From Roseateles sp. SL47 (GTDB lineage Bacteria > Pseudomonadota > Gammaproteobacteria > Burkholderiales > Burkholderiaceae_C), in the NCBI RefSeq assembly GCF_026625885.1, contig NZ_CP113068.1:2480001-2544000 (forward strand): a DNA stretch of 64,000 nt, given 5' to 3'. Below the pieces are notes generated by a model that did no database searches, was not told the DNA's origin, and worked only from the letters and a program-made list of their open reading frames with translations. Numbering within the stretch: position 1 is the stretch's first letter; each line of letters starts with the position of its first letter. Of the stretch, positions 34,380 to 46,545 are shown piece after piece. A program made the position numbers and the translations under genes.

Positions 34380-34467
34380 GGCACCCCACTGAGGGGGGGA
34401 CGGACATGAAGTGGCAAGGACATTGGGCCGAAAATGGCGGTCCCCAGAGCAGCGATCGGGAGATCTC

Positions 34468-35475
34468 GTGAAAGTACTCGTTACCGGCGCAGCCGGCTTC
34501 ATCGGCATGCATGTCAGCCAGATCCTGCTCGCGCGTGGGGATCAGGTGGTGGGCCTGGACAATCTCAACGATTACTACGACCCGACCCTCAAACACGACC
34601 GCCTGGCCCGGCTGTCGCCGCACCCGTCGTTTTCGTTTATCGAGATGGATGTGGCTGACCGCGAAGGCATGGCGCGGGTGTTCGCCGAGCATGGGTTCGA
34701 CCGCGTGGTCCATCTGGCCGCCCAGGCGGGGGTGCGGTATTCGCTGGTGAATCCGCATGCCTATATCGAGTCGAACATTTCGGGGTTCACCAACATCCTC
34801 GAAGGCTGCCGGCATCACAGCGTGGAGCATCTGGTGTATGCCTCCAGCTCCAGCGTGTACGGCGGCAATACCCTGATGCCGTTCAGCGAGCACCACGGCG
34901 TGGACCATCCGGTGAGCCTGTATGCCGCCACCAAGAAGGCCAATGAGCTGATGGCGCATACCTACAGCCACCTGTTCAACCTGCCCACCACCGGCCTGCG
35001 CTTCTTCACCGTGTATGGGCCGTGGGGCCGGCCGGATATGGCGCTGTTCCTGTTCACCAAGGCCATCCTGGCCGGTGAGCCGATCAAGGTGTTCAACCAC
35101 GGGCAGATGATCCGCGACTTCACCTACATCGACGACATCGCCGAAGGCGTGGTGCGGGTGCTGGACCGCACCGCCACGCCCGATGCGGACTACGATCCGG
35201 TGAAAGCCGATCCGGCACGGTCCAGTGCGCCCTATCGGGTGTTCAATATCGGCAACCACCAGCCGGTGCCGCTGATGGGCTTCATCGAAGCCATCGAGCA
35301 GGCGCTGGGCCGCGAAGCCCAAAAGGAATTCCTGCCCCTGCAGGACGGTGATGTGCCCGCCACCCACGCCGATGTGGAAGAACTCGCGGCCTGGACCGGC
35401 TTCCGCCCGGCGATGCCGGTTCCGGAAGGCGTGAAGCGCTTTGTTGCGTGGTATCGAGACTATTACAAGATGTGA
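34468..35475 (+). CDS. UDP-glucuronate 4-epimerase-type NAD-dependent epimerase
   Basis: Short-chain dehydrogenase/epimerase of 335 residues. It has the glycine motif GAAGFIG, the [15 protein letters not shown] segment typical of UDP-glucuronate 4-epimerases, SSSSVYGGN, and the catalytic YAATKK. It would convert UDP-GlcA, made by the downstream UDP-glucose dehydrogenase, into UDP-GalA. GTG 34468 has GGGAG 5 nt upstream. The pair of genes supplies uronic acids for the exopolysaccharide. Confidence 0.9.
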   Translation: MKVLVTGAAGFIGMHVSQILLARGDQVVGLDNLNDYYDPTLKHDRLARLSPHPSFSFIEMDVADREGMARVFAEHGFDRVVHLAAQAGVRYSLVNPHAYIESNISGFTNILEGCRHHSVEHLVYASSSSVYGGNTLMPFSEHHGVDHPVSLYAATKKANELMAHTYSHLFNLPTTGLRFFTVYGPWGRPDMALFLFTKAILAGEPIKVFNHGQMIRDFTYIDDIAEGVVRVLDRTATPDADYDPVKADPARSSAPYRVFNIGNHQPVPLMGFIEAIEQALGREAQKEFLPLQDGDVPATHADVEELAAWTGFRPAMPVPEGVKRFVAWYRDYYKM

Positions 35476-35620
35476 AACAAAACGCCGGCGCTGGTCGGCG
35501 ATGCTGGCACCCGGCTTGCTCACCGGGCGCCGACATCAGCAAATTCCTCCAGGCCACCCGGGGTGGCTCGGAGTTGTGTGAATCTGGGCAGTATTTGGAA
35601 TGACCCTTGGGAGTTATCGC

Positions 35621-37856
<2,236 letters not shown>

Positions 37857-37897
37857 TCAGCCGCAGATCACCTTCGGATCACCCATGGGCCACGAAC

Positions 37898-37922
37898 GGA
37901 TTCCGCAGATTCTGCGGAATCC
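37898..37922. terminator. Hairpin between the convergent kdsA and wecB genes
   Basis: Perfect 11-bp stem GGATTCCGCAG / CTGCGGAATCC with an ATT loop, in the 74-bp gap where two transcription units meet. No T-run follows on either side. It may act as a bidirectional, probably imperfect, terminator. Confidence 0.5.
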
Positions 37923-37930
37923 GCCTTGAG

Positions 37931-39061
37931 CTACAGCAGCGCGGCGGTCAGGATCTTCACGACCCGCCGCGCCGCTTGTCCGTCCCACAAGGCCGGGCGG
38001 TGCCCCACCGGCGGACGTTCGCCGCGATCGATGGCGTCCAGACAGGCATGGGCCGCCGCCAGCACCGTTGGCGCGTGTGTCCCCACCAGCCGATTGCTGC
38101 CCAGCTCCACCGTGATCGGACGCTCGGTGTTCTCCCGCAGCGTCAGGCAGGGCACACCCAGTGCGGTTGTTTCTTCCTGCAGGCCACCGCTGTCCGTCAG
38201 CACCACGGCCGCTTCGCTCCACAACGCCAGAAAGGGGCGGTAGGGCAGGGGCGGCAGCAGCCTCAACGAGGGCGGCAGGGGCAGTGACAAGGCTTCGATC
38301 CGGCTGCGTGTCCTCGGATGTACCGGGAACAGCAGCGGCAGCCGCTCCGACAGGCGCCCCAGGGCTTCCAGCAGGGCGGTGAGCTGCACCGGCTCATCCA
38401 CATTGGACGGGCGATGCAGGGTCACCACGCCATAACGCCTCGCCGCCGCCAGGGCCGCCTGCTGTTCATCCCGGCCCGGCCAGCCCTGGCGGTCCGCACC
38501 GATGACCCGTTGCTGCTGATACAGCAGGTTGTCCACCATCACATGGCCGACTTCGTGGATCTGTGCGTCCGCATGGCCTTCCCGCCGCAGATGGGCCGTG
38601 GCGCTGGGTTCAGTCGTGAACAACCAGTCGGCAAGGGCATCGGTGGCCCGCCGGTTGATTTCCTCCGGCATGCTCATGTCGCCGCTGCGCAGTCCCGCTT
38701 CCACATGGGCCACGCGGACGCCCAGCTTGCGGGCAGTCAGGGCACAGGCCAGGGTGGAATCCACATCACCCACCACCACGCAGGCGGCGGGGCGGTCGGC
38801 CATCACCACCGGTTCGTAGGCTTGAAGGATGCGCGCCGTCAGCTGCGCATGGCTGCCGCCGTGGCAGTCCAGCGAGATGTCCGGGGGCGGCAGGCCCAGT
38901 TCATCGAAGAACACACCACTCATGGCGTGGTCGTGATGCTGGCCGGTGTGCACCAGCCGCCAGGCCAGGCGCCCATCCGCCTGAAGCGCTCGCACCAGCG
39001 GTGCGAGCTTCATGAAATTGGGCCGCGCGCCGGCGATGAGATGAATCAGCGGCGACGGCAT
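37931..39061 (-). CDS. wecB: UDP-N-acetylglucosamine 2-epimerase (non-hydrolysing)
   Basis: WecB/MnaA-type epimerase of 376 residues that interconverts UDP-GlcNAc and UDP-ManNAc. Family marks: IAGARPNFMKLAPLVRAL, VHTGQHHDHAMSGVFFDELGL, VVVGDVDSTLACALTARKLG, HVEAGLRSGDMSMPEEINR and TDSGGLQEET. Last gene of the minus-strand polysaccharide operon, 13 bp after rmlC. UDP-ManNAc could feed the GT26 enzyme encoded at 26610. Confidence 0.94.
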   Translation of the reverse strand: MPSPLIHLIAGARPNFMKLAPLVRALQADGRLAWRLVHTGQHHDHAMSGVFFDELGLPPPDISLDCHGGSHAQLTARILQAYEPVVMADRPAACVVVGDVDSTLACALTARKLGVRVAHVEAGLRSGDMSMPEEINRRATDALADWLFTTEPSATAHLRREGHADAQIHEVGHVMVDNLLYQQQRVIGADRQGWPGRDEQQAALAAARRYGVVTLHRPSNVDEPVQLTALLEALGRLSERLPLLFPVHPRTRSRIEALSLPLPPSLRLLPPLPYRPFLALWSEAAVVLTDSGGLQEETTALGVPCLTLRENTERPITVELGSNRLVGTHAPTVLAAAHACLDAIDRGERPPVGHRPALWDGQAARRVVKILTAALL

Positions 39062-39074
39062 GGCCCGTCAGGCC

Positions 39075-39626
39075 TCAGTCAAACGCCTTGGCATCCGCCA
39101 GCAGCGGGGCCTTGGCGTCCTTGTCGGCCAGTTTGGGCTCAACACCGGTGTCGGGCCACTGGATGCCGATGGAAGGATCGTCCCAGCGCACCGAGCCTTC
39201 GGCCTGCGGCGCGTACAGATCGGTGGTCTTGTAGAGAAAGTCCGCCGTGTCGCTCAGCACCAGGAAACCGTGGGCAAAGCCCGGTGGAATCCACAGCTGG
39301 CGATGGTTCTCGCCGCTCAATTCCACACCGACCCACTTCCCGAAGTTCGGGCTGGCGCGACGCATGTCCACCGCCACGTCAAACACCGCTCCGGCGGTGC
39401 AGCGCACCAGCTTGCCCTGGGCATGCGGCGGCAACTGGAAATGCAGGCCGCGCAGCACACCCCGGCTGGAGCGGGAATGGTTGTCCTGCACAAAACGCAC
39501 CTCGCTGCCCACGGCCGCATTGAACTTGGGCTCGGTCCAGCTTTCCATGAAGAAGCCACGGCTGTCCCCGAACACCTTGGGTTCAAGGATCAGGACTTCC
39601 GGCAGCGCGGTCGGGATGACGTTCAT
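39075..39626 (-). CDS. rmlC: dTDP-4-dehydrorhamnose 3,5-epimerase
   Basis: RmlC cupin-type epimerase of 183 residues. VFGDSRGFFMESWTEPKFN and VRFVQDNHSRSSRGVLRGLHFQ carry the substrate-binding and catalytic His residues of the family; PPGFAHGFLVLSD follows. It is the third step from dTDP-glucose to dTDP-L-rhamnose. It starts in the stop of rmlA (ATGA overlap); a TTG one codon upstream is less likely. Confidence 0.95.
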   Translation of the reverse strand: MNVIPTALPEVLILEPKVFGDSRGFFMESWTEPKFNAAVGSEVRFVQDNHSRSSRGVLRGLHFQLPPHAQGKLVRCTAGAVFDVAVDMRRASPNFGKWVGVELSGENHRQLWIPPGFAHGFLVLSDTADFLYKTTDLYAPQAEGSVRWDDPSIGIQWPDTGVEPKLADKDAKAPLLADAKAFD

Positions 39627-40534
39627 CAAAACACTTTCTCGTTGAGCAACTGCTTCAGGTATTGGCCGTAGCCGTTCTTCACCATCGGCTGGGCCAGCCG
39701 CTCCAGTTGCTCCGCCGTGATCCAGCCTCGGCGGTAGGCGATTTCTTCGGGACAGGCCACTTTCAGACCCTGGCGCTTTTCCAGGGTGGCGATGAACTGG
39801 CCAGCCTCCAGCAGGCTGTCATGCGTGCCGGTGTCCAGCCATGCATACCCGCGGCCCATGATTTCGACCTGCAGTTCCTGCTGCGCCAGATAACGGGCGT
39901 TGACGTCGGTGATCTCCAGCTCGCCGCGCGGGCTGGGCTGGATGTCCGCAGCAATGTCGCAGACCTGGTGGTCGTAGAAATACAGCCCGGTCACCGCGTA
40001 GTTGCTCTTGGGCTGCTGAGGTTTTTCCTCGATGCTCATGGCCCGCTTGGCGTCGTCGAACTCCACCACGCCGTACCGCTCCGGATCGTGCACGTGATAG
40101 GCGAAGACGGTGGCGCCCTGGGTGCGGCTGTCCGCCGCACGCAGCAGGCCCAGCAGGTCGTGGCCGTAGAAGATGTTGTCGCCCAGCACCAGCGCACTCG
40201 GTGCGCCGCCGATGAAGTCACGGCCCAGGATGAAGGCCTGTGCCAGGCCGTCCGGCGAGGGCTGCACGCAATACTGAAGATGGATGCCCCACCGGGAGCC
40301 GTCGCCCAGCAGGGCTTCGAAACGCGGCAGGTCCTGGGGGGTGCTGATCAGCAGAATGTCGCGAATGCCCGCCAGCATCAGGGTGCTCAGCGGGTAATAC
40401 ACCATCGGCTTGTCATACACCGGCAGCAACTGTTTGCTCAGTGCCAGCGTGGCCGGATGCAGCCGGGTGCCGGAGCCGCCAGCCAGGATGATGCCCTTGC
40501 GGGAGGAAGTCGCAGGCAGGGAAGTGGTGGCCAT
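39626..40534 (-). CDS. rmlA: Glucose-1-phosphate thymidylyltransferase
   Basis: RmlA nucleotidyltransferase of 302 residues, first step of dTDP-rhamnose synthesis. [21 protein letters not shown] is the nucleotide-binding motif; [20 protein letters not shown] and [11 protein letters not shown] follow. The first dozen residues are an extra Ser/Thr-rich N-terminus. It lies 9 bp after rmlD and overlaps rmlC. Confidence 0.96.
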   Translation of the reverse strand: MATTSLPATSSRKGIILAGGSGTRLHPATLALSKQLLPVYDKPMVYYPLSTLMLAGIRDILLISTPQDLPRFEALLGDGSRWGIHLQYCVQPSPDGLAQAFILGRDFIGGAPSALVLGDNIFYGHDLLGLLRAADSRTQGATVFAYHVHDPERYGVVEFDDAKRAMSIEEKPQQPKSNYAVTGLYFYDHQVCDIAADIQPSPRGELEITDVNARYLAQQELQVEIMGRGYAWLDTGTHDSLLEAGQFIATLEKRQGLKVACPEEIAYRRGWITAEQLERLAQPMVKNGYGQYLKQLLNEKVF

Positions 40535-40543
40535 GAAGGGTCC

Positions 40544-41425
40544 TCAGAGGATCTCGTCGAGCATGCGGTCCACGCCAGTCTGCCAGTGCGGCAGTACCAG
40601 ATCGAACTGCTGCTGCAGACGGCGGTTGTCCAGGCGCGAATTCAACGGGCGCGGGGCCGGCACCGGGTAAGCCGAGGTTGGGATGGCCTCCACTTGATCC
40701 GGCACCACCTTGAGGGTCACGCCCTTGGCCACCGCGCGGCGCAGCACGTGCTGCGCATACTGGTGCCAGCTGGTGTCGCCGCTGGCCACCGCGTGATAGA
40801 CGCCGCAGCGCGTGCGGTCGGCTCGGGTGGAGCGAATGAGGTGGGCGCTGATGTCCGCCAGCAGGTCGGCCCCGGTGGGCGCGCCGATCTGGTCGGCCAC
40901 CACCTTGAGCTGCTCACGCTCGGTGGCCAGGCGCAGCATGGTCTTGGCAAAGTTGCCACCCCGTGCGGCATAGACCCAACTGGTCCGCAGCACCAGGGCA
41001 TCGGCGCCGCTATCGCGAATCAGCTGTTCACCTTCGAGCTTGGTCCGGCCATAGGCGCTCAGCGGGCCGGTGGCGGCCGATTCGTCGCGGGGCTGATCAC
41101 CGCTGCCATCAAACACATAGTCGGTGCTGTAGTGAACCAGCAGGGCGCCCAGCGCCTTTGCTTCGCTGGCCAACACCCCCACGGCCGTGGCATTGATCTG
41201 GCGGGCGGCCGCCTGATCGGATTCGGCCTTGTCCACTGCCGTGTAAGCGGCCGCATTCACGATGACGTCCGGCGCCACACGGCGCACGGTGGCGGCCAGG
41301 GCGCTGCTGTCGGACAGATCACCCCCTTCATGCCGGTCCAGCGCCACCAGTTCCCCCAGCGGGGCCAGCGCACGTTGCAGCTCCCAGCCCAGCTGGCCCG
41401 TCTTGCCCAACAAAAGCAGCTTCAT
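40544..41425 (-). CDS. rmlD: dTDP-4-dehydrorhamnose reductase
   Basis: RmlD reductase of 293 residues, final step to dTDP-L-rhamnose. LLLGKTGQLGWELQRAL is the NAD(P)-binding start, VNAAAYTAVDKAESD and STDYVFDG are family motifs, and SAYGRTKLEGE holds the catalytic Tyr-x-x-x-Lys. Located 12 bp after rmlB in the order rmlB-D-A-C. Confidence 0.95.
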   Translation of the reverse strand: MKLLLLGKTGQLGWELQRALAPLGELVALDRHEGGDLSDSSALAATVRRVAPDVIVNAAAYTAVDKAESDQAAARQINATAVGVLASEAKALGALLVHYSTDYVFDGSGDQPRDESAATGPLSAYGRTKLEGEQLIRDSGADALVLRTSWVYAARGGNFAKTMLRLATEREQLKVVADQIGAPTGADLLADISAHLIRSTRADRTRCGVYHAVASGDTSWHQYAQHVLRRAVAKGVTLKVVPDQVEAIPTSAYPVPAPRPLNSRLDNRRLQQQFDLVLPHWQTGVDRMLDEIL

Positions 41426-41437
41426 CGCACCGGTCCT

Positions 41438-42526
41438 TCAGGGGGTGGGCGAGGTGGAGGGCGTCTGGCTGCCCCCGTATTGCTGCGACACCCAGTCTCG
41501 GTAGGCACCGGACTGCACCCGGGCCACCCAGTCTTCATGGCTCAAATACCACTCGACGGTCTTGCGGATGCCGGTCTCGAAGGTTTCCGCCGGGCGCCAG
41601 CCCAGCTCGCGTTCGATCTTGCGCGCATCGATGGCGTAACGGCGGTCGTGGCCCGGCCGGTCCTTCACATAGGTGATCAGGCGGCTGTAGGGGCCGGCCG
41701 CATCCGGGCGCAGTTCATCCAGCAAGGCGCAGACGGTGCGAACGATGTCGATGTTGGCCTTTTCGTTCCAGCCGCCGATGTTGTAGGTTTCGCCCACCCG
41801 GCCGCCGGCCAGCACGGCGCGGATGCCGGAGCAGTGGTCGGTGACATACAGCCAGTCGCGGATCTGCTGGCCGTCCCCATACACCGGCAGCGGTTTGCCG
41901 GCCAGGGCATTCACGATCATCAGCGGAATCAGCTTTTCCGGGAAATGCAAGGGGCCGTAGTTATTGCTGCAATTGGTGGTGACCACCGGCAAGCCGTACG
42001 TGTGATGCCATGCACGGACGAGATGGTCGCTGGCCGCCTTGGAGGCGGAGTAGGGGCTGTTGGGTTCGTAGGCGTTGGTTTCGGCGAAGGGCGGGTCTTC
42101 CGGCTTCAGCGATCCATACACCTCGTCGGTGGACACATGATGGAAGCGGAAGCCGGTTTTGGCGTCGCCTTCCAGCCCGTTCCAGTAGGCCCGGGCAGCC
42201 TCCAGCAGCGTGAAGGTGCCTTCCACGTTGGTGCGCATGAAGGCACCGGGGCCATGGATGGAACGGTCCACGTGGCTTTCAGCGGCAAAGTGGACGATCG
42301 CCCGGGGGCGGTGGGTGGCCAGCAACGAGTCGATCAGCGCGCGGTCACAGATGTCGCCCTGCACGAACACGTGGCGTGCGTCCGCTTTGAGACTGGCCAG
42401 GTTCTCCAGATTGCCGGCATACGTCAGCGCATCCAGGTTGACGACCTGCTCGTCCGACGAGCGAAGCCAGTCCAGCACGAAATTGCTGCCGATGAAACCG
42501 GCACCGCCGGTGACGAGGATCGTCAT
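41438..42526 (-). CDS. rmlB: dTDP-glucose 4,6-dehydratase
   Basis: RmlB extended SDR dehydratase of 362 residues, second step of dTDP-rhamnose synthesis. [15 protein letters not shown] begins the fold, [11 protein letters not shown] and STDEVYGSL match the active-site region, and the [15 protein letters not shown] helix has the catalytic Tyr and Lys. The C-terminus adds a short Ser/Thr/Pro tail. First of the four rml genes; a 115-bp gap separates it from the dehydrogenase gene upstream. Confidence 0.96.
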   Translation of the reverse strand: MTILVTGGAGFIGSNFVLDWLRSSDEQVVNLDALTYAGNLENLASLKADARHVFVQGDICDRALIDSLLATHRPRAIVHFAAESHVDRSIHGPGAFMRTNVEGTFTLLEAARAYWNGLEGDAKTGFRFHHVSTDEVYGSLKPEDPPFAETNAYEPNSPYSASKAASDHLVRAWHHTYGLPVVTTNCSNNYGPLHFPEKLIPLMIVNALAGKPLPVYGDGQQIRDWLYVTDHCSGIRAVLAGGRVGETYNIGGWNEKANIDIVRTVCALLDELRPDAAGPYSRLITYVKDRPGHDRRYAIDARKIERELGWRPAETFETGIRKTVEWYLSHEDWVARVQSGAYRDWVSQQYGGSQTPSTSPTP

Positions 42527-42641
42527 GACTCGATTGTTTCCTTAGAGCTCGAAAAAACGGAGACACCGGCGGGGCACTGCTGCCATCCGCCGGGTCCGCG
42601 CCTGCCTCCCGGGCCGGTGCAGCGCGGGAAGCCACGCACCA

Positions 42642-43922
42642 TCAGAGGCGCCAGACCCTGAGTCCGGCTGATCGAAGATTGTCGCTCACAAAAGCGGCCT
42701 TGACGTCGATGAAGGCGCCCCCGGGGACCACCTTGCGGGTGAGGTCCTCCAGGCTCAAGGCCTTGTACTCCCGATGGGCCACCGCCGCCACGATGGCGTC
42801 GGCGCGGGGCAGGTCCTCGTAGCGGTGAAGCTTCACGCCATATTCGTGCATGGCCTCGTCGGGCTCGGCGGCCGGGTCGGTCACCCAGACCTCGACGCCA
42901 TAACTTTCCAGCTCGCGGATGATGTCGATGACCTTGGAATTACGCAGGTCGCCGCAGTCTTCCTTGAACGTCAGGCCCAGCACATTGACCTTCGCGCCCT
43001 TGATGTAGCTGCCCGCAGCAATCATCTGCTTGATGGTCTGCTCGGCGATGAACTTGCCCATGCCGTCATTGATGCGGCGGCCGGCCAGGATGACCTGCGG
43101 GTGGTAGCCCAGCATGTCGGCCTTGTGGGTGAGGTAGTAGGGGTCCACGCCAATGCAGTGGCCGCCCACCAGGCCGGGCTTGAACTTCAGGAAATTCCAT
43201 TTCGTGCCGGCGGCTTCGAGCACTTCGGACGTGTCCAGCCCGATGCGGTCGAAGATGATGGCCAGCTCGTTCATCAGCGCGATGTTCAGGTCGCGCTGGG
43301 TGTTTTCAATCACCTTCGCCGCTTCGGCCGTCTTGATGCTGGACGCCCGGTGGACGCCGGGGCGAATGATGCTTTCGTAGGTGCGGGCCACGATGTCCAG
43401 CGTCTCGGGGGTATCGCCAGAGACGATTTTCAGGATCTTGGTGAGCGTGTGCTCCTTGTCGCCGGGGTTGATGCGCTCCGGGCTGTAGCCGACAAAAAAG
43501 TCGCGCTTCCAGGTCTTGCCGGATTCACGCTCCAGCACCGGGATGCAGACCTCTTCGGTGGCGCCGGGGTAGACGGTGGATTCAAACACCACCACCGCGC
43601 CGGCCTTCATGTGCCGGCCGACGCTGGTGGATGCCCCCACCAGGGGACGGAAGTCCGGAATATGGGCCTCATCCACCGGCGTTGGCACCGCCACGATGAT
43701 CACGTCGGCCTCGGCCAGGCAGGCCGGGTCGCTGTGATACTCCGCATGCACGGCGGCGCGCACCTCCGCGTCGGTCAGCTCCCGCGAGGGGTCGGTGCCG
43801 GCGCGGCATTTGGCGACCTTGTCGGTCGAAATGTCGAAACCGATGGTGCGGCCCAGCTTGCCAAATTCGACCACCAACGGCAGTCCCACATATCCCAGAC
43901 CTACAACGGCAATCACGGCCAA
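42642..43922 (-). CDS. UDP-N-acetylhexosamine 6-dehydrogenase (TviB/WbpO-like)
   Basis: UDP-sugar dehydrogenase of 426 residues of the group that oxidises C6 of UDP-GalNAc or UDP-GlcNAc (WbpO, TviB/VipA). VVGLGYVGLPLVVEFGK is the NAD-binding start, VAVPTPVDEAHIPDF is typical of this group, and the catalytic Cys256 is in GGHCIGVDPYY. The NVLGLTFKEDCGDLRNSK segment matches the C-domain. UDP-N-acetyl-hexosaminuronic acid for the exopolysaccharide is the likely product; which epimer cannot be told. Confidence 0.88.
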   Translation of the reverse strand: MAVIAVVGLGYVGLPLVVEFGKLGRTIGFDISTDKVAKCRAGTDPSRELTDAEVRAAVHAEYHSDPACLAEADVIIVAVPTPVDEAHIPDFRPLVGASTSVGRHMKAGAVVVFESTVYPGATEEVCIPVLERESGKTWKRDFFVGYSPERINPGDKEHTLTKILKIVSGDTPETLDIVARTYESIIRPGVHRASSIKTAEAAKVIENTQRDLNIALMNELAIIFDRIGLDTSEVLEAAGTKWNFLKFKPGLVGGHCIGVDPYYLTHKADMLGYHPQVILAGRRINDGMGKFIAEQTIKQMIAAGSYIKGAKVNVLGLTFKEDCGDLRNSKVIDIIRELESYGVEVWVTDPAAEPDEAMHEYGVKLHRYEDLPRADAIVAAVAHREYKALSLEDLTRKVVPGGAFIDVKAAFVSDNLRSAGLRVWRL

Positions 43923-44026
43923 GGCCTTCTCCTCTTCAAGCGTGCGCTTCTTGTTGCATCACGGACGGTGGGGACGCCGTGTGCGCAGCCGGCTTTGTAA
44001 CCCGTTTCAAGCGCCCCGCCGATCCC

Positions 44027-45466
44027 TCAATTGCGGCCGTAGGTGTCCTGATAGCGCACGATGTCGTCTTCGCCCAGGTAGGAACCGGACTGCACCTCGA
44101 TGATTTCCAGCGGCACCTTGCCCGGGTTGGACAGGCGATGCACCTGGCCCAGCGGGATGTAGGTGGACTGGTTTTCGGTCAGCAGAATCGTCTTGTCGCC
44201 ATTGACCACTTCAGCGGTGCCGGACACCACGATCCAGTGTTCCGCCCGGTGATGATGCATCTGCAGGCTGAGCGATGCGCCCGGCTTGACCAGAATGCGC
44301 TTGACCTGGAAGCGCTCGCCCATGTCGATGCTGTCATACCAACCCCAGGGGCGATGCACCTTGCGATGCAGGTTGTGCTCGTCGCGCTGGCTGGCGGTGA
44401 GCGAGTTGACAATCTTCTTGACGTCCTGGCTCTTGCTGCGGTCGGCCACCAGCACCGCGTCCGGCGTTTCCACGACCACGATGTTGTCCAACCCCACGGC
44501 CGACACCAGCCGGCTGGTGGCATGCACCAGCGTATTGCGGCTGTCGGCAATGATGGCGTCGCCACGGCTGGCATTGCCGTCAAGGTCTTTGAGGGCCACC
44601 TGCCAGACGGCTTCCCAGGCCCCCAGGTCGTTCCAGCCAGCATCCAGCGGCACCATGCGCAGCGGGAATTCGCTGCCGGGGCAGCGCTCCATCACCGCAT
44701 AGTCGATGGAGTCGCTGGGCACCTGGGCGAAACTGTCCTTGGCCGGGCGCACAAAGGCGCCATCGGTGGCGCGGGCGTCGAAAGCGGCGCGGGTGGCGGC
44801 CTCGATGTCCGGGCGGAAGCGCTGCAAGGCCTTCAGCCAGGTGGAGGCGCGCAGCACAAACATGCCGCTGTTCCAGTAGTAGCTGCCTTCGTCCAGATAG
44901 CGTTGGGCGGTGGCTGCATCCGGCTTTTCGACAAAAGCCTCGACCCGCAGGCCCGTGCCGTCGGCCTGGCTGCGGATGTAGCCATAGCCGGTTTCGGGGC
45001 GATCCGGTGTGATGCCCAGGATGACGATGGCACCGTCACTGGCCTGGCGGATGGCGGCCTGCAGCGCGGTGGTGAAGGCGGCGGCGTCGGTGACGGTCTG
45101 GTCGGCCGGGGTGACCACCAGCACCGGGTCGGACCCTGCCTGCAGCGCCTGCAGGGCGGCCAAGGTGATGGCCGGGGCGGTGTTGCGGCCCACGGGCTCC
45201 AGCAGCACGGCGCTGGGCGTCAGGCGCTGTTCACGCAGTTGGTCCAGCACCATGAAGCGGTGTTCTTCATTGCCCACCACCAGCGGTGCACCGATGGCGA
45301 TGTCCTCGGCGCCCAACGTGGCCAGTCGGTCCGCAGCCTGCTGGAACAGGCTGGTATTGCCGCTCAGGATCAGGAACTGCTTGGGATAACCGGCACGGGA
45401 CAGCGGCCACAGCCGGGTTCCGCTGCCGCCCGCCATGATCACCGGTTGGACTTCGATCTTGCTCAA
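44027..45466 (-). CDS. manC: Mannose-1-phosphate guanylyltransferase / mannose-6-phosphate isomerase
   Basis: Bifunctional ManC/AlgA/CpsB-type enzyme of 479 residues that makes GDP-mannose. The N-terminal nucleotidyltransferase domain starts [19 protein letters not shown], and the C-terminal cupin (about 360-475) has HRPWGWYDSI and the MHHHRAEHWIVVSGTAEV metal site. The frame extends to GTG 45502, but TTG 45464-45466 has GGGAG 7 nt upstream and gives the usual N-terminus, so I chose it. GDP-mannose may enter the polymer or feed GDP-deoxysugars; no downstream GDP-sugar gene is here. Confidence 0.92.
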   Translation of the reverse strand: MSKIEVQPVIMAGGSGTRLWPLSRAGYPKQFLILSGNTSLFQQAADRLATLGAEDIAIGAPLVVGNEEHRFMVLDQLREQRLTPSAVLLEPVGRNTAPAITLAALQALQAGSDPVLVVTPADQTVTDAAAFTTALQAAIRQASDGAIVILGITPDRPETGYGYIRSQADGTGLRVEAFVEKPDAATAQRYLDEGSYYWNSGMFVLRASTWLKALQRFRPDIEAATRAAFDARATDGAFVRPAKDSFAQVPSDSIDYAVMERCPGSEFPLRMVPLDAGWNDLGAWEAVWQVALKDLDGNASRGDAIIADSRNTLVHATSRLVSAVGLDNIVVVETPDAVLVADRSKSQDVKKIVNSLTASQRDEHNLHRKVHRPWGWYDSIDMGERFQVKRILVKPGASLSLQMHHHRAEHWIVVSGTAEVVNGDKTILLTENQSTYIPLGQVHRLSNPGKVPLEIIEVQSGSYLGEDDIVRYQDTYGRN

Positions 45467-45508
45467 ACTACTGCTCCCTGGTTGGATGGGCGTGCTGACC
45501 ACGGGGGC

Positions 45509-46528
45509 TCAGCCTTCGAAGCCATTGGGATTGTTGGACTGCCAGCGCCAGCTGTCCTCGCACATGCGTGCCAGGTCGTATTTTGCGGTCCAGCCGAGGC
45601 GCTCACGGGCCAGCGCGGGGTCCGCATAACAGGCGGCCACGTCGCCCGGGCGGCGTGGGGCGATTTCATAGGGAATTTCGCGGCCACTGGCCTTGGCGAA
45701 GGCATTCACCAGTTCCAGCACGCTGTAGCCCCGGCCGGTGCCGAGGTTCACCCAGATCGATTCCTGGCCTTCCAGCAGGAACTTCAGGGCGGCGACATGG
45801 CCGTCGGCCAGATCCACCACGTGGATGTAGTCACGCACGCCGGTGCCGTCCGGGGTGTCGTAGTCGTTGCCAAACACGCTCAGCTTCGCGCGACGGCCCA
45901 CGGCCACCTGGGTGACATAAGGCATGAGGTTGTTGGGAATGCCGCGCGGGTCTTCGCCGATGCGGCCGCTTTCATGCGCGCCGACCGGATTGAAATACCG
46001 CAGGCAGGCGGTCTGCCAGCTCGGGTCGGAGGCGCCGAGGTCCCGCAGGATGCCTTCACCGATCAGCTTGGTGGCGCCGTAAGGGTTCACGGCCATCAGT
46101 TCCGCATCCTCGCGCAGCGGCAGTGAGCGGGGCTGCCCGTACACCGTGGCGCTGGACGAGAAGACGATGCGCTTGCAGTGATGGCGCTGCATGACCTCAC
46201 ACACCGTCAGCAGGCCATCGAGGTTGTTGCGGTAGTAGCTCAGCGGCTTGGCGGTGGATTCACCGACGGCCTTGTACGCCGCGAAATGCACCACGGCCGC
46301 AGGTTGATAGTCGGCAAACACGCGCTCCAGCGCGGCGGCGTCGCACACGTCCAGCTTTTCGAAAAGAGGCGTCTGGCCGCTCAGTTCGGCCAGGCGCTCC
46401 AGCACCTTGGGCGAGCTGTTGCTGAAGTTGTCCACACCGATGACGCGGTAGCCTGCCGCCAGCAGGGCCAGCCAGGTGTGGGAGGCGATGTAGCCGGTCG
46501 CGCCGGTCAACAGGATGGTGGAGCTCAT
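45509..46528 (-). CDS. galE: UDP-glucose 4-epimerase
   Basis: GalE-type SDR epimerase of 339 residues. LLTGATGYIASHTWLALL begins the Rossmann fold, FAAYKAVGES and SSSATVYG are family motifs, and YGATKLIGE carries the catalytic Tyr and Lys. The VFGNDYDTPDGTGVRDYIHV segment is strongly diagnostic. It supplies UDP-galactose (or UDP-GalNAc if dual-specificity). It is 17 bp after epsL and 6-42 bp before manC, depending on the manC start. Confidence 0.94.
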   Translation of the reverse strand: MSSTILLTGATGYIASHTWLALLAAGYRVIGVDNFSNSSPKVLERLAELSGQTPLFEKLDVCDAAALERVFADYQPAAVVHFAAYKAVGESTAKPLSYYRNNLDGLLTVCEVMQRHHCKRIVFSSSATVYGQPRSLPLREDAELMAVNPYGATKLIGEGILRDLGASDPSWQTACLRYFNPVGAHESGRIGEDPRGIPNNLMPYVTQVAVGRRAKLSVFGNDYDTPDGTGVRDYIHVVDLADGHVAALKFLLEGQESIWVNLGTGRGYSVLELVNAFAKASGREIPYEIAPRRPGDVAACYADPALARERLGWTAKYDLARMCEDSWRWQSNNPNGFEG

Positions 46529-46545
46529 GATGGGTCCTGGTGGTC

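Larger units (their letters stand above)
34150..34467. other. 318-bp non-coding block between the eps operon and the uronate genes
   Basis: No supported gene. The plus-strand frame across it has no family features. The block has a large inverted repeat (34193-34293) and four 13-bp iterated units (34328-34379), listed separately. A short CCCC-ACTGA-GGGG hairpin lies at about 34384-34396. The GGGAG Shine-Dalgarno of the next gene ends it. Confidence 0.7.

Noticed and set aside
34127..34471. 114-codon plus-strand frame across the repeat block
   Set aside because: The 13-bp repeat period is incompatible with selection on a reading frame, there is no ribosome-binding site, and the product is Trp/Gly-rich without similarity to anything recognised.
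39662..42661. 999-codon plus-strand open frame opposite the rml genes
   Set aside because: It is the antisense mirror of rmlA-rmlD-rmlB, which have full family motifs. High GC content leaves the opposite frame open. Its product has no family signature and is low in complexity.
43979..46126. 715-codon plus-strand open frame
   Set aside because: Antisense to manC and galE; no recognisable domain and composition typical of a mirrored high-GC gene.
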